Below the pieces are notes generated by a model that had not been told where the DNA came from, did no database searches, and saw only the letters and a list, made by a program, of their open reading frames with translations. Positions 13,401-20,124 of a stretch of DNA of 20,124 bases are shown piece after piece; positions within the stretch are counted from its first letter, which is position 1; each line of letters begins with the position of its first letter. The stretch is taken from positions 1-20,124 of the IMG/VR virus record IMGVR_UViG_3300042553_000290, one strand, 5' to 3'. Source of the stretch: a virus. A program made the position numbers and the translations under genes.

Positions 13401-16371
13401 TCAGCAACAACTAGAAAAGATTGGCGCTAGTAGGCAGTTCGCTGACTGGTTAATGAATTTAGATCCAGCAGAACAAGCCAAGTTTATGAAGACTGCGACT
13501 ACCAAAATAAAAAGAGGTAAAAATAAAGGAAGAGTCGTAGATCCATTTGATCCAAAGGGTAAAAAACTATTACCAAAGGGTGCAAAGGTTGGAGATGTTG
13601 TTCTTGCTGATAATGCAAAAACAATGTCAAAGGCTTTTGATGCTGCTATTATTGGAGAGTTTAATACTGCTGCTGGTAAGTCTTTAGCAATTCTTAATGA
13701 GCAAGAAGTAACAAGAAGAAAGTTAGTTGCCCTTGGATATAGTGCTACTGCTATTGAAAGAATTTTACAAGATGAATATACTACTTCTGCAATTGCAAAT
13801 GGAAAAATTACAGAGCAAGATTTAAAAACAAATGCTGCACTTAACAATCAGGTAGTTATAAGAGAGAGAATTAATGGTCTTATTTCAAAAGGCTCTCAGG
13901 CGCTAGAACAGGCTGCAAACATTAAACAGGTTCCAAAGGTTTTAGAATTCTTCCAAAAGATGTCAAAGGAAGGAATAACATTGTCAAAGGGTGCAATGTT
14001 AGATATTATAAAAGATCCAGAACAACTTTCAGCAGCAATTGCTGCAATGCAAGATTATGAGTCTGGCGCTGCAGATGCTAGGGATAGATTAAAAGAAATA
14101 GTAGATGGACTTAATGCAATAAAAGCAAATTCAAAACTACAAGTTGCAATAGATTTTGCTACATCAAGTCCTGCAGAACAAGCAAGAACAGGTTTTGAAG
14201 CAGCACAAAAGGTTATGAAAGCCAGAAAACTTGCATACTCTAATATGACTCTTTCAGAATTACCAGGAATTACAACAGCAATAAGAACAGATAAAAAAAC
14301 TGGAAAACAGGTTGGTGGACAAAATATTGGGCAGCAAGCAATGGCTACTGTGGCAGAAAGATATAAGGCTGCTGGTCTTGCAATTCCTCAAATCGGAGCA
14401 GGACAAACACTTGCATCAATTCAAAAACAAAGAGCAGCCAATGCTCAAACATTAGGGTTAGCACAACAAAGAGCAAGTCAGTTACAAGGCAATGTAAATG
14501 CTGCTCAAGATGCTTTATCTTCTGCTGAAGATGCTTTATCTGCTGCCCAAGATCGTTTAGATGCCGCTCAAGATAATTTAGAAAAAGCAATTGATAATGA
14601 AAATAAGAGAATAGACAACCTAATAAAAGCAGAAGAAGATAAGATAGATTCAATTGAAAAACAAATTAAGATTAAATATCAAGATGAAGTTGATAAATTA
14701 AATAAGGAATCTGATAAATTAAATAATGATCTTGCAATAATGGATTATCAGGCTGAATCAATTAATGAAAAATATGATAAACAATTAGAAGCATTGCAAA
14801 AAGTAAACGAAATTAATCAAGATATTGCTGCCTCACAACAGCAGCAATTAGGTTTAGCAGATGCATTATCTCAAGGTGATATAGCAGCAGCAGCAAGAGC
14901 AGCACAGGAAATGAGAGCATCAGAACAAGAAAGAATGGCAAATGCTCAGATGTCATCTCTTGAACAAGCCAGAAAGAATGAACTTAATTCTTTGCGTGGC
15001 GCAGAAACTGGAATGACCAGAGAACAAATTTCTGAAAGACAGTTCCAGATTAGTCAGGCAATTTATAAATTAGAAAATGATCCTGCAAGACTAGAATTAG
15101 AAAAACAAATCGAAACTATTAAAGCAAATATTGCTAAGATTGAAGAAGGCCGTGCTGCAGCAATTGAAAAGATAAAAATAGCAGCAGAGGCCGAACTTGC
15201 TGCTGCTAAGGCTTCTGTACTTGAGGCTGAAAAAGGAGTTACTGCTGCTCAGGCACAAGTTACTGCAGCAAAAGCAAATCTTGCCGAACAAGAAAAAATA
15301 GTAAAGAAATATCAAGATCAAGAAGATAATTTATTCCAACAGGAACAATATCTACAAAGTATAGTTGATGCAGCAGAAGACATCGATGACAGTGCTGGCA
15401 TGACTTTAGAAGATTATGAAAATATGGTTATAAAGTTAGAGGCAATAGAAGGTTTAGCAGAAGCCTATGCTTTAGCAATGGAAGGTGCTGCAGCAGCAGC
15501 ATCAGCATCAGATACTTCATGGACATCAATTTTAGCAACTATAAATGCAATTCCAGATAGTGTAGAAACAGAAACCATAATTAATGAAATAAGAAATATT
15601 ACAGAAAACATTACAAGATATATAACAACTATAGATCTTGGTGGCTCTAGCAGTTCAAGCAGTTCTAGTAGTTCAAGTAGTTCCAGCACTAACACTGGCA
15701 ATACTAATACCAACACTGGTAATACTAATACTAATAACCAAAAACAACCTGGCGCTGCCTGGATCTCAGACGGTAAAGGCGGATGGACAAAACCACCTAA
15801 ACCAGTTGGAGATTATGAATGGGACGACAATAGAGGATGGGTTAAAGGTGGTACTGTAAATACAGGAAATACAGGATCTACTACTGATTCTGCAGCAGAA
15901 GCAAGATTAAGAGAAGAAGCAAGATTAAAGGCTGAAGCAGATGCAGCAGCCGCAAAAGCAGCAGCAGAAGCAAAAGCAGCAGCAGAAAAAGCAGCAGCAG
16001 AAAGAGAAGCGGAAGAAAGAGCAGCAAGAGCAGGGGCTTGGATTAATCCTTATGGCGGAATGGCATTTAGAAGTTCTGGAGGATTAATTCCAACTAAATA
16101 TTTTGCAAAGGGCGGATTATCACTTGGAACAGACATAGTTCCAGCAATGCTAACTCCAGGTGAGTTTGTGATGAGTCGTTACGCAGTTGAAAATTATGGT
16201 GTAGATAAGATGAAGGCAATAAACAATGGAGACTCAGTTGGAGACTCAGTGTATAATTATAGTATTAGTGTAAATGTTAAGTCTGATGCAAACCCTGATG
16301 AAATTGCACGGGCAGTAATGAGTCACATTAAGCAGGTAGATTCAAAGAGACTTAGAGGAGCCAGAATATAA
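7405..16371 (+). CDS. Tail tape measure protein, 2988 aa
   Basis: It sets tail length and passes through the tube at infection. Visible parts in order: N-terminal helices (1-220); TP901-type core (about 221-532, with VEMAATAAAAGFQGEDL and AMKEGGINASEGANALKSG); hydrophobic helices (552-587, start VIAIIVGVVAGLGPILLMTF); a DIIPAFVSPGEAII motif (702-715); a polar, Lys-rich segment without recognised similarity (about 745-1280); a Met/Gly/Ala hydrophobic stretch (1286-1348); long helical regions; a coiled coil (about 2351-2658); a 14-Ser tract (2748-2761), an Asn/Thr/Gly linker, a Trp-rich patch (2781-2816), an Ala/Glu helix (2829-2878) and a second motif DIVPAMLTPGEFVM (2910-2923). The length is unusually large: lambda gpH has 853 residues. 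At about 0.15 nm per residue the tail would be near 450 nm if the whole protein acts as ruler. It overlaps the next gene by one base. Confidence 0.95.
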   Translation: MADVNSNININFNTADALAQLRRLQAGLSKFHQSLAEGNLAAANAQKGLNAQLAQAVGATGKFAVSQAKVASSTMAFTTALEKNKLSLKEYYRYSMAAATANTKTLGKAFAQEREIINRARRDRVKSLQAQYIQMAKAQGGFIDAMRIMPRTLMMTNGQFTELGTRIQYAAQRQQFLNQLLKQGSTQLLNFGKNTQWAGRQLMVGLTIPLGMLGGYASKAFRELEQATLKFRRVYGDAFTNDAEVESAIANIRKLAEEFTKYGVAVKDTVEMAATAAAAGFQGEDLTRQVETATKLAVLGQVEQQQALETTISLQNAFGLSSEQLAEKINFLNAVENQTVLSIEDLTIAIPKAAPVVKQLGGNVEDLAFFLTAMKEGGINASEGANALKSGLASLINPTEKASKMLGEMGINIKGIVEANKGDVKATVVGFAKALDTLDPLNRARAIEQLFGKFQFARLSTLFQNVSKDGTQAARAFDLAGASVEELAVLSEREMKKVEDAVGVKFQAAVEQFKQDIMPLGKAFLEAVTPIVQFFGKLFEKFNGLGDQTKKVIAIIVGVVAGLGPILLMTFGLLANGLANLIKLFATIRGGVAKLNGQTNILGAGFNYVTQEQLEQQAASQALHNTHTRLTEVFNIERTAAMQLAAAYGQITTQMRNMAAQNPALFAGGVRGAAGAVSKLPKGRVGFEDGIISVPGPKGAGDIIPAFVSPGEAIIPADKSEKYRGLITAMFQDKVPGFEEGNDPQKGRAKLSSYEKFALGTFDELKNDPKSRSQIDTIVKRLGKDALEEIEKLKTSNPKQYELVSKLLNKKGITPSNITQHEMLKYIDNELVYKDGLYYDKKSIDSGANALTAGKTYDEVKKRVLYRLGAIEKGGAFSNPKKMNLSKLRFDMSPTGKQSGGWRQAIPTNSLLYKTLDEQEKQFKAANAVQGKVDPLKSVKESMRSLGYTEKQIAQALRPELSHIAKTGESGRGAAKWLKGTALFDVRLLNNYMNAGKRATNILDWNDKNNNALRLTPDQIKEFRNSATYMSGQNHPTNTSEVKLVRAAAQLDIISEDFLKSQTTKPKAFPKLGEVRQSRAVAELIDGRLGTGYYNQWRPQFNLASGATKGTNVLVNPNKEYMVDTKTGAITKLTTANTSPKPAGAVADTGKSTDRRVATETSTNRVATGTQVRRLGRGFVMTGRDAGDPTLSKAARGRITKAMQDQQRLLQQQNRYTKQQIDDALRRYRKIKVQEEVNNANARRKSQIEREELKNRQTRQLSAKELAKQEKNNAKAMRQEKVGRFSGGASMALGTAGMAAMMSGNTGMGMGLMGASAVAGMAPMFAGMGPIGLVTTAAIAVGTGLFALNKHFENAAKKQAEYVNSVSATTTKMEEIGAITNKVGASRAMQEVRSKGSFNDYNDVRRAGSRFGDTFLQSDVGKKMAEGFVKNMEDFGSRDAAKSFGLQLASYISDGVLTPEQAASIAEQIGVKLGSRKYTVNILGNLDSIIGANGEDLTKDPLAVRMKIIQQAGERTKSELQALSAGGGRDSAARLAALSVNNVQLAQAQADATEWQYKKQIQLLEKQLAQTTNLEKQLELKSKIAELDSQMITDVSQMNKKVNDQIQSEIKTFRENIQNTRAAIFGGDAEEDAYFDALKSSVQERYKTDFPGMTKVVQQKLAGVSGSTNFASRGFKSMGQAQELEVVANVLMGQGFANPDQFNSFLKMFEGKEGDLYNTLNMGMEVHGPQKTVEMMEFFTDFDNKELAMQMSADVISKDPAQFDKIGKALAQLSVMDGKEINMEAFIKAQGIEGLEKLANDLDKIEQVPTPITKEAIAKITEMGIAGINKSSMQTLMSQWKDWDALPDVAKKEAISKYKTVYDLIFASPEAKIEWARKIAAEKAKAATKGLTGTAAKAVGELTYNAESSKLAASDATTVASEAAKTYVGEDGKIYTKDGGKYKGPSDGGGKKEDPYAFILARLKNVRNAAIDASGGIKELNKALASGNLQSIANKYQGIQQQLEKIGASRQFADWLMNLDPAEQAKFMKTATTKIKRGKNKGRVVDPFDPKGKKLLPKGAKVGDVVLADNAKTMSKAFDAAIIGEFNTAAGKSLAILNEQEVTRRKLVALGYSATAIERILQDEYTTSAIANGKITEQDLKTNAALNNQVVIRERINGLISKGSQALEQAANIKQVPKVLEFFQKMSKEGITLSKGAMLDIIKDPEQLSAAIAAMQDYESGAADARDRLKEIVDGLNAIKANSKLQVAIDFATSSPAEQARTGFEAAQKVMKARKLAYSNMTLSELPGITTAIRTDKKTGKQVGGQNIGQQAMATVAERYKAAGLAIPQIGAGQTLASIQKQRAANAQTLGLAQQRASQLQGNVNAAQDALSSAEDALSAAQDRLDAAQDNLEKAIDNENKRIDNLIKAEEDKIDSIEKQIKIKYQDEVDKLNKESDKLNNDLAIMDYQAESINEKYDKQLEALQKVNEINQDIAASQQQQLGLADALSQGDIAAAARAAQEMRASEQERMANAQMSSLEQARKNELNSLRGAETGMTREQISERQFQISQAIYKLENDPARLELEKQIETIKANIAKIEEGRAAAIEKIKIAAEAELAAAKASVLEAEKGVTAAQAQVTAAKANLAEQEKIVKKYQDQEDNLFQQEQYLQSIVDAAEDIDDSAGMTLEDYENMVIKLEAIEGLAEAYALAMEGAAAAASASDTSWTSILATINAIPDSVETETIINEIRNITENITRYITTIDLGGSSSSSSSSSSSSSSTNTGNTNTNTGNTNTNNQKQPGAAWISDGKGGWTKPPKPVGDYEWDDNRGWVKGGTVNTGNTGSTTDSAAEARLREEARLKAEADAAAAKAAAEAKAAAEKAAAEREAEERAARAGAWINPYGGMAFRSSGGLIPTKYFAKGGLSLGTDIVPAMLTPGEFVMSRYAVENYGVDKMKAINNGDSVGDSVYNYSISVNVKSDANPDEIARAVMSHIKQVDSKRLRGARI
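14506..14589 (+). repeat. Four heptad repeats in the tape measure coiled coil
   Basis: Four consecutive 21-base units encode QDALSSA, EDALSAA, QDRLDAA and QDNLEKA (residues 2368-2395). The regular Leu and Ala positions show a coiled coil, and the related codons suggest tandem duplication of a 21-base unit. Confidence 0.75.
15646..15687 (+). repeat. Poly-serine tract built from a 9-base repeat
   Basis: Fourteen Ser codons in a row. From 15649 the DNA is four copies of AGY-AGT-TCN (period 9), followed by AGC. Both Ser codon families are used, so the tract grew by duplication of a mixed unit and not by single-codon slippage. Confidence 0.85.
15691..15732 (+). repeat. 21-base tandem repeat encoding NTGNTNT, two units
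   Basis: Units 15691-15711 and 15712-15732 differ only in third codon positions and encode NTGNTNT twice, right after the Ser tract. With it they form a flexible linker between the coiled-coil region and the C-terminal parts of the tape measure. Confidence 0.8.
15952..16002 (+). repeat. 18-base repeat in the Ala/Glu helix of the tape measure
   Basis: Two perfect 18-base copies (15952-15969, 15970-15987) encode AKAAAE, followed by a 15-base partial copy (15988-16002) encoding KAAAE. A long charged single helix is the likely structure. Confidence 0.8.
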
Positions 16372-17012
16372 TGTCAACATCATCATACATGACAGGTAGA
16401 AAAAAATATGGTAGACCACAGGCAATGCTATGGTCTGAGAACTCTGGCACATTAATTTCTGGTTTGTATATTCCAAATGGATTAGAGGTAGGCCAAGATC
16501 CAGGTTCAGAAACAGACGAATCTGTTTATAATCAATTTTTAATATTGTCTGATGATAATAGAGGTCCATTAGATTTTAATATTAAAAGAATTGAAACAAG
16601 AGAAAGAATGATTAACGGAAGAATGAGATCTTATCACATTGCCGATAAACTAACTCTATCAACTTCATGGGATATGCTTCCCTCAAGATCATACTTTACA
16701 GTTCCAGAGTTTAATCCTACAACTGGTAAGTCCCCGCATGGCGGACAAAATAATTTAGAGTACACAAGCGATGGTGGCGCAGGCGGTGTAGAAATTTTAG
16801 ATTGGTATGAAAATCACCAAGGTCCATTTTGGGTCTATCTTGCTTATGATAAGTATTCTAATTTTGGAAAAGATAATGATGCTTATGCACACCTTCCACA
16901 ATATAATCAATTAGTACAAATGTATTTTGCTGATTTTAGTTATAACGTTGTAAAACGTGGAAATAGTAATTTTGACTTTTGGAATATTTCGGTTACTTTG
17001 GAAGAGGTATAA
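16371..17012 (+). CDS. Distal tail / minor tail protein, 213 aa
   Basis: Starts in a one-base TAATG overlap with the tape measure gene and ends in the same kind of overlap with the next gene. The protein is rich in aromatic residues and beta strands (LWSENSGTLISGLYI, WDMLPSRSYFTVPEF, GPFWVYLAYDKYSNFG, FDFWNISVTLEEV), with no signal peptide or membrane segment. The slot directly after the tape measure is that of the distal tail protein (Dit), the ring linking tube and tip; the C-terminal strand pattern is compatible with a tube-like fold. Nine of ten Arg codons are AGA, unlike the tube protein gene. Assignment as Dit is by position; it could be another minor tail protein. Confidence 0.6.
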   Translation: MSTSSYMTGRKKYGRPQAMLWSENSGTLISGLYIPNGLEVGQDPGSETDESVYNQFLILSDDNRGPLDFNIKRIETRERMINGRMRSYHIADKLTLSTSWDMLPSRSYFTVPEFNPTTGKSPHGGQNNLEYTSDGGAGGVEILDWYENHQGPFWVYLAYDKYSNFGKDNDAYAHLPQYNQLVQMYFADFSYNVVKRGNSNFDFWNISVTLEEV

Positions 17013-20000
17013 TGTTTCAGAATAAAGACCTAAAATTATTTTTAGAAACATCTCCAACTGTTAGAACACAGTCTGCAGTAATAGCAGAGTGGAATATGAA
17101 TATTGCTAATAATATTTTTAGAATTGGAAATTATAGATATAGACCAATTGCAGAAAATTCCGAAAAATACAAACTATTGCCAAACACTTTTGACGTTAAT
17201 GACATTGGAAACTTTTATACGGGAGCAACAAATTCAGATATAGTTGTTGACGGTGGAATTAGTCCTGAAGATAACGAAGAGCCATGGTTCCTATTAGCAG
17301 AAAATAAAAAGTCATCAATGCTATATTCTCTTGAGGATTGTTTTAAAAAGTTTAGACCAAGATCAGGAATTAATAAAGCAGTATATTTTCCAGGAAGAAA
17401 AATACATCACTCAAATATTAACATGGCAAATAGACCAAGGTACTATATGGCTGATAAGAATGATAACTTTAAATACTGGACATCGTTTAGATCAGATCAA
17501 GGAACACTTCGTGGTATTGCTAATAATTTTGTTAATGGTCAACATTTTATAGATGATGCTGCCCCATTTGTTGTTTATGACAATCCAGTTCCTGCAAATA
17601 GAATAGTTATTAAAATGCAAACAAATGTAGGCTCCGTAGACTTGGGTCCGTTCTCAAACTCCTCTGGCTCTTTTTCAGATCCTTTGTACGGAGATGCTAA
17701 TAAAACTACTCCCGTAAAATGGAAGATTCAGTCTTTGCAGGGAAATAATTGGGTAGATATAATTAACTTTAACTCAGGAACAACAAGAAGAAGTGGCTTC
17801 CCAATAATTAGTAGTGATGGATATGTTGAACTATCTTACGGGTTAAAGGTTCCTGATAAATATCGTGATGTATTTGTTAGGGCTGAAGAGTACTCAGATG
17901 TTTCTTTTAAACCAGAAAAATCTGTTAATGGATATGCATATTTAATTAAACCAAATCCTCAAGATTTAGGCGAGTACCATATTTGGTTTAATAATCAATG
18001 GGAAATTTTTATACCAGAGTACGGTTGGTCTTTAGAAGAAGAAACTGTAGATAGACTTACAAATTTTGTAACTGATTTTGTTAGCCCAGTTAAGTTTACT
18101 TCAACCTCTGACGGTAGAGATATTTATAGAGAGTTTGAGTTTATAAAGGGACTAAGAATAGTAATTGATACAATGAACAAAGTAAATTCTACTTTTGACT
18201 TAATTGAACTATCGCCAAGACTTAGTGCAGACATTACAGATAAGGTTGTAGCCTTCAATGTATCTAAGACAGCGTCAGACTTAGGAACAAGCGGACTCCC
18301 AGTCGGTCAACTACTGGCCTCTAATGGTACATTAAATATTTTTGATTACGATAATTCATTTAACGAAAACAATACAGAAAGCATTATAAAAAATTATATA
18401 TCAAACAATATACAGATAAAGTTTTATGATATTACTGTTAATGTAAATGGCTATGATTATTTTGTTCCTATTAAAACTATGTACTCAGAAGGGTTCCCAG
18501 CAATTTCACATTCTGATAAAAAAGTTGACATTAATCTTAGAGATTTATATTTTTATTTTGAATCAATTAAAGCACCAGAAATGTTAGTAACAAATGTTTC
18601 TCTTAGTTATGCCATATCATTACTATTGGATTCAGTTGGATTTTCTAATTATGTATTTAAAAGAATAGAAAATGAAAAAGAATTAATGATTCCATTTTTC
18701 TTTATTCCACCAGATAAAACTGTAGCAGAAATATTAAATGATTTAGCAATATCTACTCAAACCGCAATGTTTTTTGATGAGTACAATAATTTTGTAATGA
18801 TGAGTAAAAACTATATGCTACCTTCAAATGATGAAAGACAGGTTGATACTACTTTATACGGATCAAATGATTTAGTTAAGGTTGGTCCTAAAGAAAATGT
18901 AAGTACTCAAGAAAAAATATCAAACATTATAGATATTTCATCAGAAGAAAGAAACATTTATAATGATGGAGTTATTAACTATAACACAAGATACATACAA
19001 AGATCTTATGGAAGTATAAAGCAAGCGTCTATGATTGATAATGAAGTTGCTGCAAAAAATTGGATATATAAGCCAGCCTTGCTATGGGAAATAACTGGAG
19101 ATCAAAATGTTAGATCTATAAATAACGAGGTATCTAATCAATCTGCGTACAACTTATCTGCAATACCACTTAACTCTAATTTGTCAAATCAACCACCATC
19201 TGTGGTTGGGAATAGATTAACAAACAACGTAATTGATTTAGGAGAGGCTGTTTATTGGTTGGGAAGATATAATGGATATTTTTATGCCAACGGAGAAATA
19301 ATTAAGTTTGATGCAGTTCAATATAGCATTCCAGGTGCACAAAAAAATATTTTAAGAGAAGAATCAGATGGCAAGTTCTCATATACTACAGAAACTGTCG
19401 GGGCAATAGGAAATGTATGGATTAGCAGTAATCAAGAATATCAAGATTACATGTCTAAACTTACCTTCAATGGAAAGATATATCCAACTGGTCTTGTAAG
19501 AATTTATGCTGAACCAAAGTACGAGGTTATTAATGGTATAACGGTTATGAAAAATGGAGACGTTGCAAGACATGGTCGTGGTCAGTTTGGTACTAACATT
19601 GTCTCCCATGATGCTGGTTTAAATACATATTGGAAAAATGATACCTATGTTCGTGGATTTAATATGCTTAGTTATAAGTTATTTGGTTTGCGCCCTGGAG
19701 ATGTTTACACGCAGCAAGAAATATTAGAGGAAGATTTGTCTGTAACAATACCTGGTTCTCCAGATCCAGCAAAAGCAAAACTAAATACAAGAACTGGAGT
19801 AATTAAAAACTTTTTATCTTATTCATATTTAAATGAATCTGAAAATAATACAAATAGATCAACACAGGCAGGATCAGTTCAGTCGTCAGCACTGGTTATG
19901 ACTGGGCCATCTTTCAGCCAAACAGAACCAGCGTTAGACTTTGTTTCGTATCAATACAAGTCTTTGGATAATAAATACAAGCATTTTGGTACAAGAATGC

Positions 20001-20124
20001 GTATTATCGGAAAGGTAGAAATAGGAGACACAAAGGAACAAACACCAGTTAACGCAGTTTCATATTATGTATTATCTGGAACACAGCCAAACCAGCAATT
20101 AAATATTTCTGGAGGGTCTGGAGG
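17012..20124 (+). CDS. Large tail tip / minor tail protein; 3' partial, at least 1037 aa
   Basis: Begins at the ATG at 17012 (one-base TAATG overlap; GAAGAGG at 17001-17007) and stays open to the right edge: 1037 full codons are visible. The first 400 or so residues are beta-rich with many Asn, Tyr and Phe. Residues about 500-610 resemble a tail-hub region: VTNVSLSYAISLLLDSVGF, then PPDKTVAEILNDLAISTQ and AMFFDEYNNFVMM. Near the right edge (from about 975: YKSLDNKYKHFGTRMRIIGK, later LNISGGSGG) it looks like the start of a LamG/concanavalin-like domain of the kind seen in minor tail proteins of actinobacterial phages, which would bind a surface sugar or polymer. The gene is in the place of Tal/gp27-type tip proteins. 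The domain readings are from pattern memory and need profile searches. Confidence 0.7.
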   Translation, partial: MFQNKDLKLFLETSPTVRTQSAVIAEWNMNIANNIFRIGNYRYRPIAENSEKYKLLPNTFDVNDIGNFYTGATNSDIVVDGGISPEDNEEPWFLLAENKKSSMLYSLEDCFKKFRPRSGINKAVYFPGRKIHHSNINMANRPRYYMADKNDNFKYWTSFRSDQGTLRGIANNFVNGQHFIDDAAPFVVYDNPVPANRIVIKMQTNVGSVDLGPFSNSSGSFSDPLYGDANKTTPVKWKIQSLQGNNWVDIINFNSGTTRRSGFPIISSDGYVELSYGLKVPDKYRDVFVRAEEYSDVSFKPEKSVNGYAYLIKPNPQDLGEYHIWFNNQWEIFIPEYGWSLEEETVDRLTNFVTDFVSPVKFTSTSDGRDIYREFEFIKGLRIVIDTMNKVNSTFDLIELSPRLSADITDKVVAFNVSKTASDLGTSGLPVGQLLASNGTLNIFDYDNSFNENNTESIIKNYISNNIQIKFYDITVNVNGYDYFVPIKTMYSEGFPAISHSDKKVDINLRDLYFYFESIKAPEMLVTNVSLSYAISLLLDSVGFSNYVFKRIENEKELMIPFFFIPPDKTVAEILNDLAISTQTAMFFDEYNNFVMMSKNYMLPSNDERQVDTTLYGSNDLVKVGPKENVSTQEKISNIIDISSEERNIYNDGVINYNTRYIQRSYGSIKQASMIDNEVAAKNWIYKPALLWEITGDQNVRSINNEVSNQSAYNLSAIPLNSNLSNQPPSVVGNRLTNNVIDLGEAVYWLGRYNGYFYANGEIIKFDAVQYSIPGAQKNILREESDGKFSYTTETVGAIGNVWISSNQEYQDYMSKLTFNGKIYPTGLVRIYAEPKYEVINGITVMKNGDVARHGRGQFGTNIVSHDAGLNTYWKNDTYVRGFNMLSYKLFGLRPGDVYTQQEILEEDLSVTIPGSPDPAKAKLNTRTGVIKNFLSYSYLNESENNTNRSTQAGSVQSSALVMTGPSFSQTEPALDFVSYQYKSLDNKYKHFGTRMRIIGKVEIGDTKEQTPVNAVSYYVLSGTQPNQQLNISGGSG

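Noticed and set aside
13401-13847. Reverse-strand frame of 148 codons inside the tape measure gene
   Set aside because: It is a shadow of a continuous 2988-codon gene; the Ser/Ala-rich hydrophobic translation is what antisense of this AT-rich Ala/Lys coding gives.
17008-17014. TATAATG at the junction before the large minor tail gene (also similar at 3899-3906)
   Set aside because: It results from a TAATG stop/start overlap preceded by TA. No terminator or gap is present, so it is not counted with the promoter-like motifs.

Overview
The window is one continuous piece of the virion-structure module of a long-tailed (siphovirus-type) phage or prophage. Every supported gene is on the + strand, in the standard late-gene order. 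The DNA is AT-rich. Several signals (leaderless start, extended -10 boxes, tape-measure and minor-tail sequence style) recall phages of low-GC Actinobacteria such as freshwater lineages, but no host marker is present, so host assignment is an inference of low confidence. No integrase, tRNA, CRISPR array, insertion sequence or origin is visible. The longest gap between genes is 99 bases, and each gap is accounted for by regulatory signals.

Head region (1-5563): the 3' part of an XkdF-type prohead protease, whose C-terminal half is also readable as a separate scaffold from a strong internal ribosome site at 679; the major capsid protein (1286-2425) closed by a strong terminator; then an operon of tightly abutting or overlapping genes for an acidic-tailed head protein, a head-tail connector, a head-closure protein, a neck/tail-completion protein and a tail terminator.

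Tail region (5564-20124): the major tail tube protein flanked by hairpins; two related tail assembly chaperones (a long one with a probable leaderless start and a short one with a strong ribosome site); a 2988-residue tape measure protein starting with TTG; a distal-tail-like protein; and the first 1037 codons of a large tail-tip/minor tail protein that runs off the right edge.

Two points stand out. First, the lambda-type G/GT chaperone pair, usually made by a programmed frameshift, appears here as two tandem paralogous genes with opposite translation signals. Second, TATAAT boxes, three of them in a TGnTATAAT extended form, sit at four consecutive transcription-unit boundaries, three of them next to hairpin terminators. 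This suggests that the capsid, tube and chaperone genes are individually insulated and tuned, in agreement with the distinct codon usage of the capsid and tube genes.
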